From NCBI GenBank assembly GCA_005938025.2, contig VCCI02000004.1:186001-250000 (forward strand): a stretch of DNA of 64,000 bases, read 5' to 3'. Shown here piece by piece: positions 18,697 to 26,624 of this stretch. Below the pieces are notes generated by a model. That model was not told the DNA's origin and made no database searches. It saw only the letters and a program-made list of their open reading frames with translations. The position numbers and the translations under genes are program-made. This DNA comes from Inquilinus sp. KBS0705. Lineage in GTDB: Bacteria; Bacteroidota; Bacteroidia; Sphingobacteriales; Sphingobacteriaceae. Within the stretch, counting starts at the first letter, position 1. Every line of letters starts with the position of its first letter.

Positions 18697-19449
18697 ATGA
18701 AGCTTAGTAAACTTTATATTTTTGTTTTAATATTATCTGGCAGTATAACCACTGTTTATGCGCAGGATAGTATTAAAAGAGCGGGCGCTGCAAAACCACC
18801 TGCTGTTAAACCAACTGTAACACCAATTACACCAGTAAAGCCTAAGTACAATCTTTACAAAAAAGCAACTACACCTGCAACGCAAACACCTGCAGGTGGC
18901 ACTGTTCAGGTACCTTTATCAACTTCTGTACAGCCGCCTGCCGCGCCACCTTCAAGCCTTTATGGCCAATATGCTTACCTGCAAAGTAAGGTTTATAATT
19001 ATCAAAGGCCACTGGTAGCTGCATTGTATAAAAATTACATGGATACATTAAGTACCACACGCCGTAAATTAAAAGAAGCGCAGGTTACGCTGGCTGCACA
19101 AACCAAAACTATTGATACCTTAAAATCTACAGTTAACAGTAAAGAGCAAATACTAAACAACTCGCAACAAAAAGCGGATGAAATAAGCCTGGTAGGTATT
19201 CCATTATCAAAATCAACGTATAACCTTGTTATGTGGGGCCTGGTTATTGGCTTTGGCGCTATAGCAGGTATTGTTATAACCCGTTCGGGCAGTTATAGCC
19301 GCGAAGCGCATTACCGCATAAAGCTTTATAACGAACTGGAAGAAGAGCATAAAGCGTATAAAGCAAAAGCTAACGAAAAAGAAAAGAAACTTGCCCGCGA
19401 ACTACAAACCGAACGTAATAAAGTTGATGAATTGATGGGTAAGGGATAG
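18697..19449 (+). CDS. Secreted-N-terminus coiled-coil membrane protein, function unknown
   Basis: 250 residues from the ATG at 18697; a GTG one codon earlier is an alternative start. It has a signal peptide (ending near VYAQD), a proline/threonine-rich stretch (about 30-85), a coiled coil (about 115-160), one membrane span near 180-197 (LVMWGLVIGFGAIAGIVITR) and a highly charged coiled coil to the C-terminus. This suggests a single-pass inner-membrane protein with helices on both sides. I do not recognise a family. It ends 3 bp before the EVE-like gene, so the two are probably co-transcribed. Confidence 0.75.
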   Translation: MKLSKLYIFVLILSGSITTVYAQDSIKRAGAAKPPAVKPTVTPITPVKPKYNLYKKATTPATQTPAGGTVQVPLSTSVQPPAAPPSSLYGQYAYLQSKVYNYQRPLVAALYKNYMDTLSTTRRKLKEAQVTLAAQTKTIDTLKSTVNSKEQILNNSQQKADEISLVGIPLSKSTYNLVMWGLVIGFGAIAGIVITRSGSYSREAHYRIKLYNELEEEHKAYKAKANEKEKKLARELQTERNKVDELMGKG

Positions 19450-19452
19450 TAC

Positions 19453-19902
19453 ATGACAAAAGCTTACCTTTTCGGTTGGAATCCTATTAAATTTAAATGG
19501 GAGGACATTGACGATGACATCAATAAGATTAAGCAAGGTGGCGAACTGGTAGATAACTGGAGTGTTGCCAGTCATAAAACTATACAACCCGGCGATAGGG
19601 CTTACTTTGTACGACTTGGAGCGGAGCCTAAAGGCATATTTGCTTCAGGCAATATTGCATCCACACCTTATATAGCCCAACGCAATGGTCGGCAGCACCA
19701 CCGCATAAACATTGCCTTTGATGTTTTGCTAAACCCCGATAAACAGCCCATACTAACTTTTGATATTTTGAAGACAGGCGATCTGGCTGCCCAAAATTGG
19801 ACACCGCAGGCCTCCGGCATATCTATAAGGCAGCAACTGGTCGACGAACTGGAAGGCGTTTGGCTCAACTTTTTAAGCAACGACCCGGATTATATAATTT
19901 AA
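19453..19902 (+). CDS. Stand-alone EVE/PUA-like domain protein
   Basis: 149 residues. The pattern KAYLFGWNP, DNWSVASHKTIQPGDRAYFV, EPKGIFASGN and NWTPQASGISI matches, as I recall it, the N-terminal domain of McrA-like HNH endonucleases. That domain is an EVE/PUA-fold reader thought to bind modified DNA bases. Here the chain ends right after that domain, with no HNH nuclease following in this or another frame before the next gene. It could be a stand-alone reader or the remains of a restriction enzyme. No frameshifted HNH remnant is visible downstream. Confidence 0.6.
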   Translation: MTKAYLFGWNPIKFKWEDIDDDINKIKQGGELVDNWSVASHKTIQPGDRAYFVRLGAEPKGIFASGNIASTPYIAQRNGRQHHRINIAFDVLLNPDKQPILTFDILKTGDLAAQNWTPQASGISIRQQLVDELEGVWLNFLSNDPDYII

Positions 19903-19971
19903 TTGTTTGTTACTGTAGCGTTCTCCTAAAAGTATCCGTAATAATTAAAAAAAATCCCATTATCATATCCA

Positions 19972-20391
19972 ATGAAAACAATCAAAGCTACCCACCTGCT
20001 TATTTTTTCTATCCTGGTATTATTTACTGCCTGTAAAAAAGACAGTGTTGACCATGCGGGCACCAAGTACACTAATAATAAAGGTATAGAAGTATACATT
20101 ACCAAAAATGAGTGGTACTTAACCCGTAATTCGATGGGTGGAGGTTTTGTAAACTTAAGATTTGCCGGGTCTACCAATGCAGATAAAATATCTATACGTA
20201 CCGTTGGCGACGGCTTATTAATGGATAACAACCTGCCGCTTACAAATGCAAAATTTAGCGGCGACGGGCCAATATCTTTTACTGCTACATCTGTTCCATC
20301 AGGCACGTTTAAAGCCCAAACTATACTGACTGCTCAAAAAGGTGACCAAGTATTTGAAGTGACATTGGTAAGTGAGGATTTGAAATATTGA
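19972..20391 (+). CDS. Small lipoprotein, function unknown
   Basis: 139 residues. The signal peptide ends in a lipobox LFTAC with the lipidated Cys at 21, followed by KKDSVDHAG. The rest is beta-rich (GGGFVNLRFAGSTNADKISI) and looks like a small periplasm-facing or surface domain. It lies 69 bp after the EVE-like gene on the same strand and converges on the antitoxin-like gene. I recognise no family. Confidence 0.7.
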   Translation: MKTIKATHLLIFSILVLFTACKKDSVDHAGTKYTNNKGIEVYITKNEWYLTRNSMGGGFVNLRFAGSTNADKISIRTVGDGLLMDNNLPLTNAKFSGDGPISFTATSVPSGTFKAQTILTAQKGDQVFEVTLVSEDLKY

Positions 20392-20404
20392 GTCGGATTT
20401 TTTC

Positions 20405-20445
20405 AAATAAAAAAGCCACCAGTTAATCAGCTGATGGCTTACCAT
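20405..20445 (-). terminator. Terminator of the STAND ATPase/antitoxin-like operon
   Basis: AAGCCACCAG pairs with CTGATGGCTT (one mismatch) around a short loop at 20412-20440. The minus strand then reads TTTTTTATTT. It lies 15-20 bp past the stop of the small gene at 20460. On the plus strand it may also serve the lipoprotein gene. Confidence 0.65.
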
Positions 20446-20459
20446 ATATTTTTGATTAG

Positions 20460-20666
20460 CTATTCAGTTGAAAATTTCTTTTTGAACTCATCGAACGAAG
20501 TGTAGCGGCCAGCCTCATAGTCTTCCTCACCTTTTTTTATACCCGCTATTACGTGTGGAGGCAATTCTTCTTGATCATCCTTTACAAAGGCTACTTCTAA
20601 TGCTTTCAAAAAAGCGTTAAGGGCTTTTTCTTGCTCTTCGGTGGGGCTTACTATATAGGTTGCCAT
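20460..20666 (-). CDS. Small antitoxin-like protein
   Basis: 68 residues from the ATG at 20666, giving MATYIVSPTEEQEKALNAFL; a TTG two codons upstream is less likely. The second half (HVIAGIKKGEEDYEAGRYTS, then FDEFKKKF) has the EGR-x(3)-DEF-like pattern found at the C-terminus of many small toxin-antitoxin antitoxins and of Bacteroidetes DUF2683-type proteins. It sits 14 bp downstream of the STAND ATPase on the same strand, so the two are probably one transcript. No canonical small toxin gene (RelE, HigB, PIN) is adjacent, so the ATPase would be the only candidate partner. That pairing is inference. Confidence 0.55.
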   Translation of the reverse strand: MATYIVSPTEEQEKALNAFLKALEVAFVKDDQEELPPHVIAGIKKGEEDYEAGRYTSFDEFKKKFSTE

Positions 20667-20680
20667 AAACAAATTAAACG

Positions 20681-22678
20681 TTATGCTAAAAACGTATCTA
20701 CTTTAGATTTTATCCATTCCAATGCTAAAATCAGAATATTTAATGTTTGATCATCTATATCCTTGGCGTGCGCATCTATTCTATATTTATTTACTATCGG
20801 CATGTATATTCCGAAGAGTTGTTTGTCACTAAATACCTTTTCGAATTCAACCCAATTTTTTTCTATATATCTTCTTAAATCATCAAAGTACAATTCCGCA
20901 TGGCCAGAAAACAAATCATCTATTGACATGGAATTAAGTGTGTCTTTTCGCTTTTCAGTTGTGCCAATTATCTTCAAAAATTCATCTTTACCACGAATTG
21001 GGCCATGATTTAGCTTTAAAGTCATTTTAACCAACTTTCTCAATTCTAACTCAAGCTTATTCCGTTTTTCAGTTATCAATTTCCATTTATCTTCAATCTT
21101 ATCAAGTGATTTTGTGACTTTCGTATTTTGTATGATATAATTTTTAACCGCTATAATTCTTATATAGAATTTGGAATCAGATTTCTCAATTATATTATAC
21201 CCCAAAAGATGTTCGGTTATTTTCTCGTTTTGAAAAACCTGCTTTTCAAAATTCTCATAATCGTCAATCGCAAGCAATTCAATCAAATTGTATTCCTTTG
21301 GATACCATCTTCTCAAAACCTCTATGATTAACTCTATGTAATCATTTAAGTGCAAATTAAATTGTTCCTTTTTTTCTTGATAAAAATATTTTGAAACTTT
21401 AGTAGGCCGATTATTAGTAACTTCTTGATGGATTTTCGAACAAACTTGTCGAATTAAAAATGGATGGCCCCCAAAATCTTCCGTTAGATAGGTATATATC
21501 TCCTCTTCAAAATCAAGCCCCATGTAATTACCAATAGCACTTACCATGTCTTTAACGTTTTTGTTTTCAAAAAACTTCAGATATGTTGGGGTTATCATCC
21601 TGTATATAGGATTGTCAAAGGAATTAACTGTTGGCGTCTCAATTGCTTTAGGGTTTACTCCCGCTATCAAATATGAAAATAAATATGGATGCTTTTGAAA
21701 TACAGCTCTGATTGATTGCCAGAAATAAATAAATTCCTCCCCAGATCGCCAATGCTCAGTTGGTGAAATTTCAAATGTGATGTTTTCAATTTCATCAAAA
21801 ATTATAAGTATTCTTTTATTTTGAATTACCTTGTAGACTTTGAGTAAATCGTCTTGAAAGTATATTGATGCATCCTTTTCTGTATAGTTTTCATTCAATT
21901 TAAAATCTATATTCCTATCCAAAATAGCCTGTACACTTTCAACTAAAGTCTGTATTATAAACTGCAAGCATTCGAACCATCTACGCTTATGAAACGCCGG
22001 CTCTTGACAATCGATAAAAACGGGGATTTCATTTCGTAATATTAAATAACGCCCTAAAGCAAATAGGACAGAGGTTTTTCCAATTTTTCTCAGTCCAAAT
22101 AACCCACAATTTTCTCCTGATTTGTACTTATCATAAAAGAACTGGACAGTTTCAGTTCTCCCATAAAAATATGTATCATTTTGTAATGCTGATTCAAAAG
22201 AGAATAAATCCCTTCCGTAGAAAAACTCTTTTAGCCTAATATTTATCAATTCAGACGATCCATTTGCAATGAAGTCGTAATAAGAAAATGGTATAATTAT
22301 TCGACTTTCAGGATTCTGTTGGGTATGATTTTTAATTTTTTCTTTTACTTTCCTATCTTGACTTACAAATAATACACAAAGTTTATCCAAACGATTTTGA
22401 AATTCAAATAGAAGTTTATCAACATAGTCAAATGATCGCGCGTCAAAATCATTATGCCGATTTATTATGACTAAAATTTCATTTTGTAATCGATACTTTT
22501 CTTTAAGTTCGGGTGATGGCTTTAAAAAAGCGTAGCAATAGCTCTCGGATTTAAATAGTGAAACTTTAACGAACGTAATTAAAAAGACCTCCGCAAGAAC
22601 CTCAATGATTTTCCGCTCTTGATAACCGACCTTCCCATATGTTAAATCCACATGATCTAATAGTCCAACTGATTTCAT
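20681..22678 (-). CDS. STAND-type ATPase with HEPN-like C-terminus, possible defence protein
   Basis: 665 residues. Residues 1-155 are an unassigned N-terminal domain. A P-loop NTPase follows: FYGRTETVQFF, Walker A GLFGLRKIGKTS (192-203), Walker B RILIIFDEIEN (289-299) and GGHPFLIRQVC (403-413), the pattern of STAND/AAA signal ATPases. The last 125 residues are helical, with LRRYIEKNWVEFEKVF and VNKYRIDAHAKDI. R633-x3-H637 resembles the catalytic Arg/His of HEPN ribonucleases but lacks the usual Asn. The gene is visibly AT-rich: 17 G/C of 60 at 21841-21900 against 29 of 60 at 18301-18360 nearby. It lies in a break of the ribosomal supercluster, which suggests transfer. An abortive-infection role is inferred. 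Confidence 0.6.
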   Translation of the reverse strand: MKSVGLLDHVDLTYGKVGYQERKIIEVLAEVFLITFVKVSLFKSESYCYAFLKPSPELKEKYRLQNEILVIINRHNDFDARSFDYVDKLLFEFQNRLDKLCVLFVSQDRKVKEKIKNHTQQNPESRIIIPFSYYDFIANGSSELINIRLKEFFYGRDLFSFESALQNDTYFYGRTETVQFFYDKYKSGENCGLFGLRKIGKTSVLFALGRYLILRNEIPVFIDCQEPAFHKRRWFECLQFIIQTLVESVQAILDRNIDFKLNENYTEKDASIYFQDDLLKVYKVIQNKRILIIFDEIENITFEISPTEHWRSGEEFIYFWQSIRAVFQKHPYLFSYLIAGVNPKAIETPTVNSFDNPIYRMITPTYLKFFENKNVKDMVSAIGNYMGLDFEEEIYTYLTEDFGGHPFLIRQVCSKIHQEVTNNRPTKVSKYFYQEKKEQFNLHLNDYIELIIEVLRRWYPKEYNLIELLAIDDYENFEKQVFQNEKITEHLLGYNIIEKSDSKFYIRIIAVKNYIIQNTKVTKSLDKIEDKWKLITEKRNKLELELRKLVKMTLKLNHGPIRGKDEFLKIIGTTEKRKDTLNSMSIDDLFSGHAELYFDDLRRYIEKNWVEFEKVFSDKQLFGIYMPIVNKYRIDAHAKDIDDQTLNILILALEWIKSKVDTFLA

Positions 22679-22738
22679 ATAATATTTATAATTATTAAAA
22701 CTACTTATAATATCACAAATAAAAATTAGCCATCAAAC

Positions 22739-22770
22739 AAAAAGCCATTCTTTTTCAAGAATGGCTTTTA
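22739..22770 (-). terminator. Strong terminator after rpsJ
   Basis: AGCCATTCTT/AAGAATGGCT is a 10-bp perfect stem with a 4-nt loop, flanked by A- and T-runs on both sides. It lies 20 bp after the rpsJ stop and closes the str operon. It may also insulate the operon from the ATPase gene. Confidence 0.85.
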
Positions 22771-22790
22771 TTATAGGTCTTCCGGTACTA

Positions 22791-23096
22791 TCACACTTTG
22801 ATCTCTACTTCAACACCGCTTGGCAATTCAAGCTTCATTAAAGCATCTACAGTTTTTGAGTTTGAACTGTAGATATCCAATAAACGCTTGTAAGAGCATA
22901 ATTGGAATTGCTCACGTGCTTTTTTGTTAACGTGTGGTGAACGTAAAACAGTGAAAATTTTCTTTTCGGTTGGTAACGGAAGTGGTCCGCTAACTACAGC
23001 GCCCGTAGGCTTAACTGTTTTTACGATCTTTTCTGCTGATTTATCAACCAGGTTGTAATCGTACGATTTTAATTTGATCCTAATTCTTTGGCTCAT
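22791..23096 (-). CDS. rpsJ: 30S ribosomal protein S10
   Basis: Small-subunit head protein, also the NusE component of antitermination complexes. I chose the ATG at 23096 ([20 protein letters not shown], 101 residues), because the 8 upstream codons do not match the family. Conserved core: [20 protein letters not shown] and [20 protein letters not shown]. It is the last gene of rpsL-rpsG-fusA-rpsJ and is followed by a terminator, not by rplC as in most bacteria. The 162-bp gap to fusA is filled with short repeats. Confidence 0.97.
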   Translation of the reverse strand: MSQRIRIKLKSYDYNLVDKSAEKIVKTVKPTGAVVSGPLPLPTEKKIFTVLRSPHVNKKAREQFQLCSYKRLLDIYSSNSKTVDALMKLELPSGVEVEIKV

Positions 23097-23112
23097 GTTG
23101 TTTGTTTTGTGG

Positions 23113-23253
23113 GATCTCACCGATTTATTGATGATTTCACCGATTTTAATTTGACTGGTTATAAGAGCTATTTATTATAACAAGCCGGTTAATTATCTAT
23201 TATTTGATTACACCGGTAATCTGTGAAATCACAAATCAATCGGTGTAATCAAA
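23113..23253. repeat. Cluster of GATTTCACCGATT-type repeats between fusA and rpsJ
   Basis: Two direct copies of GATYTCACCGATTT (23113-23126 and 23132-23145) are followed by an exact 13-bp inverted pair: TTTGATTACACCG (23203-23215) and CGGTGTAATCAAA (23241-23253). The pattern looks like a dispersed intergenic repeat that landed inside an essential operon. Confidence 0.6.
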
Positions 23254-23258
23254 AATAT

Positions 23259-25370
23259 TTATGCGTTTGCAGCAGCTTTTTTGCCACGCGCCTTAGCAAC
23301 TACTTCTTCCTGTACGTTACGTGGTGCTTCAGCATAGTGATCAAACTCCATGGTTGAAGTAGCACGGCCAGATGTAATGGTACGTAACTGGGTTACATAA
23401 CCAAACATTTCTGAAAGTGGTACAGTAGCTTTAATTACTTGCGCACCTGCCCGGCTGTCCATACCCAATAACTGGCCACGACGACGGTTCATGTCACCGA
23501 TAACATCACCCATGTTTTCTTCAGGGGTTAATATCTCAATTTTCATGATCGGCTCAAGCAATACCGGTTTACATTTTGGCAATGCTTCGCGGTAAGCCAT
23601 TTTAGCAGCTAACTCAAATGATAAAGCATCCGAATCGACAGCGTGGAACGAACCATCTATCAGGCGTACTTTTAAGCTGGTTAACGGGTAACCTGCCAAT
23701 ACACCATTTACCATTGATGCAGCAAAGCCTTTTTCAACAGATGGAATAAACTCACGAGGGATAGAACCACCGCTAATTTCATTCACAAACTGTAAACCTT
23801 CTTTACCTTCATCGTTTGGTGATAATACAACTTGTATATCAGCAAATTTACCACGGCCACCGGTTTGTTTCTTGTATGTTTCGCGGTGTTGTATTGTACC
23901 TGTGATCGACTCTTTGTAAGCAACCTGTGGTGCACCCTGGTTAACCTCAACTTTAAACTCGCGTTTAAGGCGGTCCATGATGATATCTAAGTGAAGCTCG
24001 CCCATACCGCTAATTACAGTTTGGCCCGTCTCTTCGTCAGAATTTACACGGAAGGTTGGATCTTCTTCAGATAATTTACCTAAAGCCATACCTAATTTAT
24101 CAACATCAGCCTGAGTTTTTGGCTCAATAGCCAAACCGATAACCGGTTCAGGGAAGTTCATCGACTCTAAAACGATAGGGTGCTTTTCGTCGCAAAGGGT
24201 ATCGCCAGTTTTAATATCCTTAAAGCCTACTACCGCAGCAATATCACCTGCACCTACGTTAGGTATAGGGTTTTGCTTGTTAGCGTGCATTTGGAATATA
24301 CGAGAGATACGCTCTTTATTGTCTGAACGCATGTTATGCACATACGAACCAGCCTCTAAGTTACCCGAGTACACGCGGATAAAGCACAAGCGACCTACGA
24401 AAGGATCAGTTGCAATTTTAAACGCTAATGCTGCAAATGGTTCTTTTTCTGATGGTTGACGAACAATTTCGGCACCAGTTTCAGGGTTAGTACCAACAAT
24501 ACCGTCAACATCTAACGGCGAAGGCAATAACTCCATCACGTAATCAAGCATGGTTTGTACACCTTTGTTTTTGAAAGATGAACCACAAACCATAGGAACT
24601 ATTTTAGCATCTAACACTGCTTTACGCAATGCATCTAATATCTCGCGTTCGGTGATAGACTCCGGAGCATCAAAGAATTTCTCCATCAATGTCTCATCAT
24701 AATCAGCCACCGATTCAAGCAATTTCTCTCTCCACTCTGTAGCCTCTTCTATCATATCCTCAGGGATAGGCACTTCAGTAAAGGTCATACCTTTATCGTG
24801 CTCATTCCAAACAATACCTCTCCAGTTAATTAAGTCGATAACGCCTTTAAAGTTCTCTTCGGCGCCAATTGGCAACTGAAGCGGAACAGCGTTACTGCCC
24901 AACATGCTTTTAACCTGTTTAACAACGTTTAAGAAATCGGCACCGCTACGGTCCATCTTATTAACAAAGCCTATACGGGCTACGTTATAGTTGTTGGCAA
25001 GGCGCCAGTTAGTTTCAGATTGTGGCTCAACACCATCAACCGCGCTAAAAAGGAACACTAAACCATCCAGTACACGTAAACTACGGTTTACCTCAACGGT
25101 AAAATCCACGTGGCCCGGGGTATCAATAATGTTGATATGGTATTTGTTACCTCTGTATTTCCAATCGATAGTGGTAGCAGCAGATGTAATGGTAATACCA
25201 CGTTCCTGCTCCTGCGCCATCCAGTCCATTGTAGCTGCACCCTCGTGTACCTCGCCAATTTTATGGCTAACACCCGAGTAATACAATATACGCTCTGTTG
25301 TAGTGGTTTTACCCGCATCAATGTGAGCGGCAATACCTATGTTTCTTGTATATTTTAGATCTCTTGACAT
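23259..25370 (-). CDS. fusA: Elongation factor G
   Basis: Translocation GTPase, 703 residues. G1 is [15 protein letters not shown], followed by switch [22 protein letters not shown]3 [13 protein letters not shown] and G4 [12 protein letters not shown]. Domains II-V are complete to [20 protein letters not shown]. The C-terminal tail is short and basic ([11 protein letters not shown]). It is in its usual place after rpsG, 97 bp downstream. It is more likely the housekeeping EF-G than a paralogue because of this operon context. Confidence 0.97.
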   Translation of the reverse strand: MSRDLKYTRNIGIAAHIDAGKTTTTERILYYSGVSHKIGEVHEGAATMDWMAQEQERGITITSAATTIDWKYRGNKYHINIIDTPGHVDFTVEVNRSLRVLDGLVFLFSAVDGVEPQSETNWRLANNYNVARIGFVNKMDRSGADFLNVVKQVKSMLGSNAVPLQLPIGAEENFKGVIDLINWRGIVWNEHDKGMTFTEVPIPEDMIEEATEWREKLLESVADYDETLMEKFFDAPESITEREILDALRKAVLDAKIVPMVCGSSFKNKGVQTMLDYVMELLPSPLDVDGIVGTNPETGAEIVRQPSEKEPFAALAFKIATDPFVGRLCFIRVYSGNLEAGSYVHNMRSDNKERISRIFQMHANKQNPIPNVGAGDIAAVVGFKDIKTGDTLCDEKHPIVLESMNFPEPVIGLAIEPKTQADVDKLGMALGKLSEEDPTFRVNSDEETGQTVISGMGELHLDIIMDRLKREFKVEVNQGAPQVAYKESITGTIQHRETYKKQTGGRGKFADIQVVLSPNDEGKEGLQFVNEISGGSIPREFIPSVEKGFAASMVNGVLAGYPLTSLKVRLIDGSFHAVDSDALSFELAAKMAYREALPKCKPVLLEPIMKIEILTPEENMGDVIGDMNRRRGQLLGMDSRAGAQVIKATVPLSEMFGYVTQLRTITSGRATSTMEFDHYAEAPRNVQEEVVAKARGKKAAANA

Positions 25371-25382
25371 TCTTATTTTTTT

Positions 25383-25466
25383 ATTGAGTGAATTAGCGAA
25401 ATAGTGAATTACAGATTAGTATTAAGTTACTAAATCAATAATTCACTAATTCAGTCATTCAATTAT
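25383..25466. repeat. AT-rich inverted repeat between rpsG and fusA
   Basis: TAGTGAATTA (25402-25411) pairs exactly with TAATTCACTA (25439-25448). The outer TTGAGTGAATTA and the downstream ATTCAGTCATTCAATTA are imperfect inverted partners. It resembles the GAATTATTGA-rich element at 59298-59476 and may belong to the same repeat class. Confidence 0.45.
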
Positions 25467-25467
25467 T

Positions 25468-25935
25468 TTAGAAACGGAAGTGTGAGAACGCCTTGTTAGC
25501 CTCAGCCATTTTGTGCGTATCTTCTTTCTTCTTCACAGCAGCACCTTCACCTTTAGCAGCAGATATAATTTCGCCTGCTAATTTTTCCATCATGGTTTTT
25601 TCGCCACGACGACGTGCATAGCTAATTAACCATTTCATGCCTAAGGCCACTTTACGCTCCGGGCGAACCTCGGTAGGTACCTGGAAGTTAGCACCACCAA
25701 CACGGCGGCTTTTTACTTCAACAGCAGGCATTACATTGTTTAAAGCTTTTTTCCAGCTATCCAATCCGTTTTCGCTGGTTTTCTTTTCAACAATATCAAT
25801 TGCGTTATAAAATATAGTATAAGCGGTAGATTTTTTACCGTCAAACATCATGTTATTTACAAACCTGGTTACCAAAATATCATTGAATTTTGGATCAGGA
25901 AGAAGGATTCTTTTTTTTGGTTTTGATTTTCTCAT
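25468..25935 (-). CDS. rpsG: 30S ribosomal protein S7
   Basis: Primary head-assembly protein of the 30S subunit that contacts E- and P-site tRNA. 155 residues, opening [20 protein letters not shown], with [40 protein letters not shown] and the ending [17 protein letters not shown]. It lies 19 bp after rpsL. In E. coli S7 represses this operon translationally; no matching site was identified. Confidence 0.98.
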   Translation of the reverse strand: MRKSKPKKRILLPDPKFNDILVTRFVNNMMFDGKKSTAYTIFYNAIDIVEKKTSENGLDSWKKALNNVMPAVEVKSRRVGGANFQVPTEVRPERKVALGMKWLISYARRRGEKTMMEKLAGEIISAAKGEGAAVKKKEDTHKMAEANKAFSHFRF

Positions 25936-25954
25936 TGTTACTATCCTCCTTTAA

Positions 25955-26368
25955 TTATTTCTTTTTACCTTTTGTTGGAGCAGCAGCTGCCTGACCTGGT
26001 TTAGGGCGCTTGGTTCCGTATTTAGAACGGCGTTGGTTACGGCCGGCAACACCTGATGTATCTAACGCACCACGGATGATGTGATAACGTACACCCGGTA
26101 AGTCTTTAACACGACCACCACGGATCAAAACAATAGAGTGTTCCTGTAAGTTGTGGCCTTCACCAGGGATGTAGGCGTTAACTTCTTTACCATTTGTAAG
26201 GCGCACACGTGCAACTTTACGCATTGCTGAGTTTGGTTTTTTAGGGGTAGTGGTATACACGCGTGTGCATACGCCTCTTCGCTGTGGACAGCTGTCCAAC
26301 GCTGGCGACTTACTCTTGTCAACCATAGCTACTCTACCTTTTCTAACTAATTGCTGAATAGTAGGCAT
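25955..26368 (-). CDS. rpsL: 30S ribosomal protein S12
   Basis: Decoding-centre protein. 137 residues: [60 protein letters not shown] and [20 protein letters not shown]. The lysines of the PKKPNS and RVKDLPGV loops, where streptomycin-resistance changes usually fall, are the ordinary susceptible type. First gene of the str operon, behind a strong promoter. Confidence 0.98.
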   Translation of the reverse strand: MPTIQQLVRKGRVAMVDKSKSPALDSCPQRRGVCTRVYTTTPKKPNSAMRKVARVRLTNGKEVNAYIPGEGHNLQEHSIVLIRGGRVKDLPGVRYHIIRGALDTSGVAGRNQRRSKYGTKRPKPGQAAAAPTKGKKK

Positions 26369-26403
26369 TTACTTGCTTTTTCTTTTTTTGTATTTACAGT
26401 TTT

Positions 26404-26420
26404 GTCCTTATTTTAAGGAC
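26404..26420 (-). promoter_or_regulatory. Palindrome at the predicted rpsL transcription start
   Basis: GTCCTTA/TAAGGAC is an exact inverted repeat with 7-bp arms and a 3-nt centre. It lies 3 bp downstream of the -7 box, so it overlaps or directly follows the expected start site. It could be an operator or a 5'-end RNA hairpin that stabilises the mRNA. Confidence 0.45.
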
Positions 26421-26422
26421 TG

Positions 26423-26452
26423 CAAAGGTAGGCACTATTTTTTGATTTTCAA
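26423..26452 (-). promoter_or_regulatory. Promoter of the str operon (rpsL-rpsG-fusA-rpsJ)
   Basis: Minus strand: TTG (complement of 26450-26452), 19 nt, then TACCTTTG (complement of 26423-26430), an exact match to TAnnTTTG. The leader to rpsL is about 50 nt. Confidence 0.75.
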
Positions 26453-26624
26453 GGGCTTGAGTAAAAAAGTTTTGTTTTAAGGGGAAGGGAAAGAGTTATG
26501 ACCTTAAATTATGTGGTTTTGTATGTTTAAATGCAGGGGCATAGGGCTTTGCAGCCAATCAATCAGCCCCGAAACTCTTCGCTTGCAGCGCCTATGTGTA
26601 CAAGCGCAAAGAAAGATTAGTGTT

